Source: DATLFI01 sp035524895 (lineage in GTDB: Bacteria > Acidobacteriota > Thermoanaerobaculia > Multivoradales > Multivoraceae). From it: a stretch of DNA of 27,093 bases. The stretch is from contig DATLFI010000184.1 in NCBI GenBank assembly GCA_035524895.1, positions 1 through 27,093 on the forward strand, given 5' to 3'. Every line of letters begins with the position of its first letter. Within the stretch, counting starts at the first letter, position 1. Made by a program: the position numbers and the translations under genes. The notes under the pieces were generated by a model that did no database searches, was not told the DNA's origin, and saw only the letters and a program-made list of their open reading frames with translations. Shown here in pieces: positions 23,383 through 27,093 of the stretch.

Positions 23383-24563
23383 CCGCCGCAACCCTGCCCG
23401 AATCCCGCGCCACCCTCCCCGATCTCTCTGCCGAGGAGATCCGCCGTTACAGCCGCCATCTCATCCTGCCCGAGGTCGGCACCGTCGGCCAGCGCAAGCT
23501 CAAGGCAGCGAAGGTGCTGCTCGTCGGCACCGGCGGGCTCGGCTCGCCCAGCGGCATGTACCTCGCGGCCGCCGGCGTCGGCACCATCGGCGTCGTCGAC
23601 TTCGACGTGGTCGACGCGTCGAACCTGCACCGTCAGCTCCTCTACGGCATGCGCGACATCGGCCGGCCGAAGCTCGAGGCAGCCGCGGCGCGCCTCCACG
23701 ACATCAACCCCAACGTGCGCGTGGTGCCGCACGCCGTGCGCCTCGACTCGTCCAATGCGCTCGACGTCCTGCGCGACTACGACATCGTGGTCGACGGCAC
23801 CGACAACTTCCCCACGCGCTACCTGGTCAACGACGCCTGCGTGCTGCTCGGCAAGCCGAACGTGTACGGCTCGATCTTCCGCTTCGAGGGACAGGTCTCG
23901 GTGTTCTGGGGGGCCAAGGGTCCCTGCTACCGCTGCCTGTTCGCGGAGCCGCCGCCTCCGGGGCTCGTTCCTTCGTGCGCGGAGGGCGGCGTGCTCGGCG
24001 TGCTGCCGGGGATCATCGGCTGCCTGCAGGCGAACGAGGCGATCAAGCTGATCGTCGGCGCCGGCGACCCGATGATCGGCCGTCTGCTGCTGTTCGACGC
24101 GCTGCGGCTCAGCTTCCGTGAGCTCAAGCTGCGCAAGAACCCCGAGTGCCCGATCTGCTCCGAGCACCCGACCCAGACCGAGCTCGTCGACTACTACGAG
24201 TTTTGCGGTGTGCCGACCCCCGAGGAAGCCGAGCAGGGCGACGCCGAGATCGACGTCACCGTGCAGCAGCTCGCCGGCTGGCTGCGCCGCGGCGACGCGG
24301 TCACAGTGGTCGACGTGCGCACCGACCAGGAGCGCGAGATCGCGACCATCGACGGCGCGCTGCACATCCCGGTGCAGGAGATCGAACGCCGGCTCGGCGA
24401 GCTCGACCAAGCGCACCGCGTCGTCCTCTTCTGCCACCACGGCCCCCGCTCCACCCGCGCCACCCACCTCCTACGCGGCGCCGGCTTTCCGAAGGCGTAC
24501 AACCTCAAGGGTGGCATCGACGAGTGGAGTGTGGCGGTCGATGCGTCGGTGACGCGGTACTGA
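23379..24563 (+). CDS. moeZ: MoeZ/ThiF-type adenylyltransferase with rhodanese domain
   Basis: This 394-aa E1-like enzyme activates the C-terminal glycine of a sulfur carrier by adenylation and then delivers sulfur. The N-terminal ThiF/MoeB domain has the ATP loop GTGGLGS (50-56), FDVVDASNLHRQ, and VDGTDNFPTRYLVND. Zinc cysteines are at 183/186 (CYRC) and 257/260 (CPIC), and C200 sits at the usual E1 cysteine position. The C-terminal rhodanese domain (about 290-394) has the active-site loop CHHGPRS with C352, so it can carry a persulfide. Next to cysO it most likely makes CysO-thiocarboxylate, as MoeZ does in Mycobacterium. The start overlaps the cysO stop (ATGA), and it is the last gene of the operon. 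Confidence 0.92.
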   Translation: MTAATLPESRATLPDLSAEEIRRYSRHLILPEVGTVGQRKLKAAKVLLVGTGGLGSPSGMYLAAAGVGTIGVVDFDVVDASNLHRQLLYGMRDIGRPKLEAAAARLHDINPNVRVVPHAVRLDSSNALDVLRDYDIVVDGTDNFPTRYLVNDACVLLGKPNVYGSIFRFEGQVSVFWGAKGPCYRCLFAEPPPPGLVPSCAEGGVLGVLPGIIGCLQANEAIKLIVGAGDPMIGRLLLFDALRLSFRELKLRKNPECPICSEHPTQTELVDYYEFCGVPTPEEAEQGDAEIDVTVQQLAGWLRRGDAVTVVDVRTDQEREIATIDGALHIPVQEIERRLGELDQAHRVVLFCHHGPRSTRATHLLRGAGFPKAYNLKGGIDEWSVAVDASVTRY

Positions 24564-24838
24564 CGCGGCCGGCCACCGAGTCTTGCGCATCGCGGCATCG
24601 ATCTCGACCTGTTCCGGGAAGGACCCGGCGCCGCCAGCGTGCCCGCATCAAGCTTGCCCGCATCAGGCGCGCCCTGACGGGCTGCGCCCCAGACCGCCGA
24701 ACGGGCCCCCGAGCCCGAGCGGCCCGCTGAGCAGGATCGAGGAGTCGAGGCCCCTCGAGAGAGGCTCTGGCACTACCGGCATCACCGACAAACTTTCCTG
24801 TCTTGACTACGTACATAGTCGGAGGCAGGATCACCCCC
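24564..24838. other. Intergenic region between moeZ and the ArsR-type gene
   Basis: These 275 bp hold no convincing gene. Visible structure is a 15-bp imperfect tandem repeat at 24640-24669 (TGCCCGCATCA twice), a small inverted repeat at 24745-24758 (TCGAGG-CC-CCTCGA) and the operator-like palindrome at 24805-24820. I see no clear terminator for the cysteine operon. Confidence 0.6.
24805..24820. promoter_or_regulatory. Operator-like palindrome in front of the ArsR-type gene
   Basis: GACTACGTACATAGTC is a 16-bp palindrome with 14 of 16 symmetric positions. It is unusually A/T-rich for this DNA, contains a -10-like TACATA, and ends just before the ribosome site GGAGGCAGGA. This position fits autorepression by the ArsR-type protein encoded next. 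The exact promoter boxes are ambiguous. Confidence 0.5.
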
Positions 24839-25492
24839 GTGAACACGACCACCGCCCCCCTCACCATCATCGACCGGCCCGACGCCGCCGCCGCGTTGGT
24901 CGACCCGATCCGCCAGCGCATCCTCGCGACCCTCGACCCGCCGGACTCAGCGGCCGGGGTCGCGCGCCGCATCGGGCTGGGGCGGCAGAAGGTGAACTAC
25001 CACCTCCGCGAGCTCGAGAAGGTGGGGCTGGTCGAGGTCGCGGAGGAGCGCCGCAAGGGCAACTGCGTCGAGAAGGTGATGCGGCCGGTGGCACGGCGGT
25101 TCGTGATCTCGGCCGAGGCGCTGGGCGAGGTTGGGCTGGAGGATCCGAAGCGCGCGCAGGAGCGCTTCTCCTGGGCCCATCTGGTGGGCGTCGCCGCCCG
25201 CGCCATCCGCGACCTCGGCCTGCTCTCGCGTCGCGCGCAGGAGTCCGCCAAGGCGCTGCCCACGCTCTGCTGGGAGACCGAGGTACAGCTCGCCAAACGC
25301 CGCGATCTCGAGGCGTTCGCCGCCGATCTCACCGCGGCGATCGGCGAGGTGGTCGCGCGCCACCACGACGAGAAGACGAAGGGCGGACGCCGCTTCCGGC
25401 TGTTCGTCGGCGGGCACCCGGCAATCGATGCGTCGGGCGCAGGCGGCGCCCAACCACCACGAAACCAACCCGCCGAGAAGGAGAGCTCGTGA
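24839..25492 (+). CDS. ArsR-type winged-helix transcriptional regulator
   Basis: This 217-aa protein has an N-terminal winged helix-turn-helix (about residues 15-85): DPIRQRILATL, then DSAAGVARRIGLGRQKVNYHLRELEKVGLVEVAEERRKGN. The C-terminal half is helical and lacks the cysteine metal-binding motif of classical arsenic or cadmium sensors. Regulators of this type are often paired with an SRPBCC gene, as here. GTG 24839 is the likely start, with AGGA eight bases upstream. An upstream TTG at 24803 would overlap the operator-like palindrome. The stop overlaps the start of the SRPBCC gene (GTGA), so both come from one message. It probably represses its own operon. The inducer is unknown. Confidence 0.87.
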   Translation: MNTTTAPLTIIDRPDAAAALVDPIRQRILATLDPPDSAAGVARRIGLGRQKVNYHLRELEKVGLVEVAEERRKGNCVEKVMRPVARRFVISAEALGEVGLEDPKRAQERFSWAHLVGVAARAIRDLGLLSRRAQESAKALPTLCWETEVQLAKRRDLEAFAADLTAAIGEVVARHHDEKTKGGRRFRLFVGGHPAIDASGAGGAQPPRNQPAEKESS

Positions 25493-26367
25493 GCCGCAGC
25501 AAGGTCGAAAGTAGCAAGGTCGAAACCCGATCCGAGCCCGAACTGCGCGTCGAGACCCGCGGTGCCGAGCGCACGCTGGTGGCCGAGATCGTGATCGCCG
25601 CGCCTCCGGAGACCGTGTGGAAGGCGATCACCGAAGGCGAGAGCATCGCGAGCTGGTTCGCGTTCCAGGCCGCCAGCGACCCCCGCCCAGGTGGCTTCAT
25701 CTTCCTGTCGTGGGACGGCGCTTGGGAGAGCCGCATGACGATCGACGCGATCGAGCCGCTGCGACGCTTGCGCCACTCTTGGCCGGTGACGGCCCCAGGG
25801 GGCGAGGAGGTCCAACTCGCGGTCGAGTATCGGCTCGAGGGGCGGGGCGGCGCTACGAGGCTGCGCCTGGTGCACAGCGGCTTCTCGTCCGACGAGAGCT
25901 GGGACGGCATCGTCGACTCCCACCGTCGCGGCTGGGGGTTCGAGCTCGGGAGCCTCCGCCACTACACCGAGAACCACCCCGGGCGTCGGCGCGGCCTCAT
26001 CAAGGTGGAGGCGAAGGTGGAGTGTGGCGAGCAGGAGGCGTGGCGCCGAATGTGGTCGAGGGAGGGTTGGTTGGCGCACGGCTCTCTGAGCGACGTCGAC
26101 GCCGGCCACCCCTATCAGGTGACCACGCGCGGCGGCCAGCACCTCGAAGGACGCGTGACGTTCCGCGAGGCGCCCACCGACCTCGCCGCGACCGTCGACA
26201 ATCTCGACCGGGCGCTGCTGCGGTTCTCCATCGAGCGTTGGGAGGCCCCGCAGGACGAGCTCAAGGCGCGGCTGTGGCTCTTCTCGTGGACGATGAGCGA
26301 CGCCGAGCGGGATCGGCTGCAGCAGAGCTGGCAGGGAGAGCTGGAGCGGGTGTTCGCTGTCAATTGA
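25489..26367 (+). CDS. SRPBCC (AHSA1-like) protein, probably two tandem domains
   Basis: This is a 292-aa protein. After a short charged N-terminus comes an AHSA1/CalC-type SRPBCC domain (about 25-165): AEIVIAAPPETVWKAITEGESIASWF, a strand region with DPRPGGFIFLSW, and TRLRLVHSGFSSDESWDG with the closing long helix. The rest (about 165-292: GLIKVEAKVECGEQEAWRRMW, then LRFSIERWEAPQDELKARLWLFSW) has the same order of elements and looks like a second, diverged SRPBCC domain. Such domains bind hydrophobic ligands; the ligand here is unknown. AAGGAG six to seven bases before GTG 25489 supports the start, which overlaps the regulator's stop. Confidence 0.82.
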   Translation: MSRSKVESSKVETRSEPELRVETRGAERTLVAEIVIAAPPETVWKAITEGESIASWFAFQAASDPRPGGFIFLSWDGAWESRMTIDAIEPLRRLRHSWPVTAPGGEEVQLAVEYRLEGRGGATRLRLVHSGFSSDESWDGIVDSHRRGWGFELGSLRHYTENHPGRRRGLIKVEAKVECGEQEAWRRMWSREGWLAHGSLSDVDAGHPYQVTTRGGQHLEGRVTFREAPTDLAATVDNLDRALLRFSIERWEAPQDELKARLWLFSWTMSDAERDRLQQSWQGELERVFAVN

Positions 26368-26454
26368 GCTAGCTACGATCCATCCGCGCGCAACACCGGT
26401 GCAGGCTCACGAAGGGAGCTCTCGCGTGCTCCGCTTCACGTGCAGAGCGTGGTA

Positions 26455-26460
26455 CGATGC
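26455..26460 (+). promoter_or_regulatory. Possible extended -10 box upstream of the DUF4440-like gene
   Basis: TACGAT preceded by TGG (extended -10 pattern TGnTAnnaT-like) would start a leader of about 160 bases. There is no good -35 box. A hairpin with 7-bp arms CACGATC/GATCGTG lies in that leader at 26493-26514. Both are weak calls. Confidence 0.25.
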
Positions 26461-26626
26461 TGGGGGACCCAACACACGCTGGCCGTCGAGACCACGATCG
26501 ACCCCCGGATCGTGCTCGGGAAACTCCGCGAAGCCTCTGGAGGCCTTACCCCTGGAGCCTCTGGACGTCGCCGGGCCGCGACGCGTCCGGTCTCGCAGAA
26601 CCAGCCAGCAGAATGGAGAGGATTCC

Positions 26627-27037
26627 ATGAAACCCAAAGTAATGATCTGCCTCGCGAGCCTCGTTCTCGTTCTTGGCGCAGTTCCAGCGCTCGCCGACGA
26701 CACCGCAGCCCTGATCGCCCTCGACAAGCAGTGGGGCGAGGCCGGCACGAAGGGTGACACTGCCGCTGTCGCCAAGCTGCTCGCCGACAACCTGGTCTCG
26801 GTCACCGAGGCGGGAGTCCGCGGCAAGAAGGAACAGCTCGCGGACAACCAGCCGGCGCCGGCAGGCACCAAGTACGAGCCCACCAACTTCAAGGTGACGT
26901 TTCTCGACGCGAACACCGCGATCATGACCCACAACACCACAGGGGATGACGCCCACGTCAGCCTCCACGTGTGGTCCAAGAAGAGCGGCACTTGGCAGGT
27001 GGTCGCCACCTCGACGACGCCGGCGGCGACCGAATAG
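26627..27037 (+). CDS. Small secreted DUF4440/SnoaL-like protein
   Basis: This 136-aa protein has a clear signal peptide (residues 1-23, ending VPALA). The mature part follows the NTF2-like DUF4440 pattern: LIALDKQWGEAGTKGDTAAVAKLLADNLVSVTEAG, then KGKKEQ-type helix and beta strands ending HVWSKKSGTWQVVATS. This cone-shaped fold is used for ligand binding or by some enzymes; no catalytic set is recognisable. Start ATG 26627 has GGAGAGGA a few bases upstream. The frame is open to 26399, but that part lacks protein-like character. The 259-bp gap before it holds no gene. Confidence 0.82.
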   Translation: MKPKVMICLASLVLVLGAVPALADDTAALIALDKQWGEAGTKGDTAAVAKLLADNLVSVTEAGVRGKKEQLADNQPAPAGTKYEPTNFKVTFLDANTAIMTHNTTGDDAHVSLHVWSKKSGTWQVVATSTTPAATE

Positions 27038-27093
27038 CCGAGCCGGGCGCCCGAGACGGACGCTCTGGCGACACGGAGGCGGCCGCCACCCAA

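Noticed and set aside
23083..24563. Molybdopterin or thiamine sulfur-carrier pair (MoaD-MoeB or ThiS-ThiF)
   Set aside because: The domains alone would allow it, but the coupled cysM and mec genes point to the CysO cysteine pathway, and no moa or thi gene is nearby.
24640..24669. 15-bp imperfect tandem repeat as an iteron or binding array
   Set aside because: There are only two units with three differences, and nothing nearby suggests a replication or partition function.

Overview
This is a 27 kb stretch of very GC-rich bacterial DNA (I judge about 70% G+C by eye). It is densely packed with genes and has no rRNA, tRNA, CRISPR array, phage or complete transposon that I can see. The best taxonomic clue is the large permease at 18929-21535. 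It has two MacB/FtsX-type halves and no ATPase beside it, the architecture called 'acidobacterial duplicated orphan permease' (ADOP). With the secreted NIPSNAP and DUF4440 proteins, the M16 lipoprotein and the ArsR-SRPBCC pair, this suggests Acidobacteriota, possibly the Thermoanaerobaculia. The lineage is inference.

Layout. 1-302: a truncated copy of an intergenic repeat, then dsbD (+). 2261-5096 (-): an MFS transporter followed by a secreted haem c / copper monooxygenase-like protein, with a TetR-type operator in front of the latter. 5348-5758 (+): a secreted NIPSNAP protein. 5794-8364 (-): an unknown membrane-anchored protein coupled to rarA. 8441-9571 (+): a deoxyhypusine synthase-like enzyme. 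9588-12646 (-): rnhB, whose stop overlaps the start of a large TPR protein. 12817-13215: a 399-bp repeat element with inverted hairpin ends. 13216-15232: divergent Memo (AmrB) and radical SAM (AmrS) genes. 15241-21535 (+): a nucleotidyltransferase-like protein, an M16 peptidase lipoprotein and the ADOP permease. 21660-24563 (+): a four-gene cysteine synthesis operon. 24839-26367 (+): an ArsR-type repressor and a double SRPBCC protein. 26627-27037 (+): a small secreted DUF4440-like protein.

The clearest functional unit is cysM-mec-cysO-moeZ. All three junctions overlap (GTGA, ATGA, ATGA). The set matches the sulfur-carrier-protein route to cysteine known from Mycobacterium: MoeZ activates and sulfurates CysO, CysM transfers the sulfur to a serine-derived substrate, and the JAMM protease Mec releases cysteine. 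Here the carrier does not end at its Gly-Gly but carries eight more residues (SRRDRTSR). It must therefore be trimmed first, and the JAMM protease next to it is the obvious candidate.

The most unusual DNA feature is the repeat. Copy 2 (12817-13215) is bounded by inverted copies of a CTAG-headed hairpin resembling REP/RAYT-type palindromes, and it contains an internal 36-37 nt palindrome. Copy 1 (1-219) is cut off by the window edge. Both copies lie upstream of a gene (dsbD, rnhB) in the same orientation relative to it.
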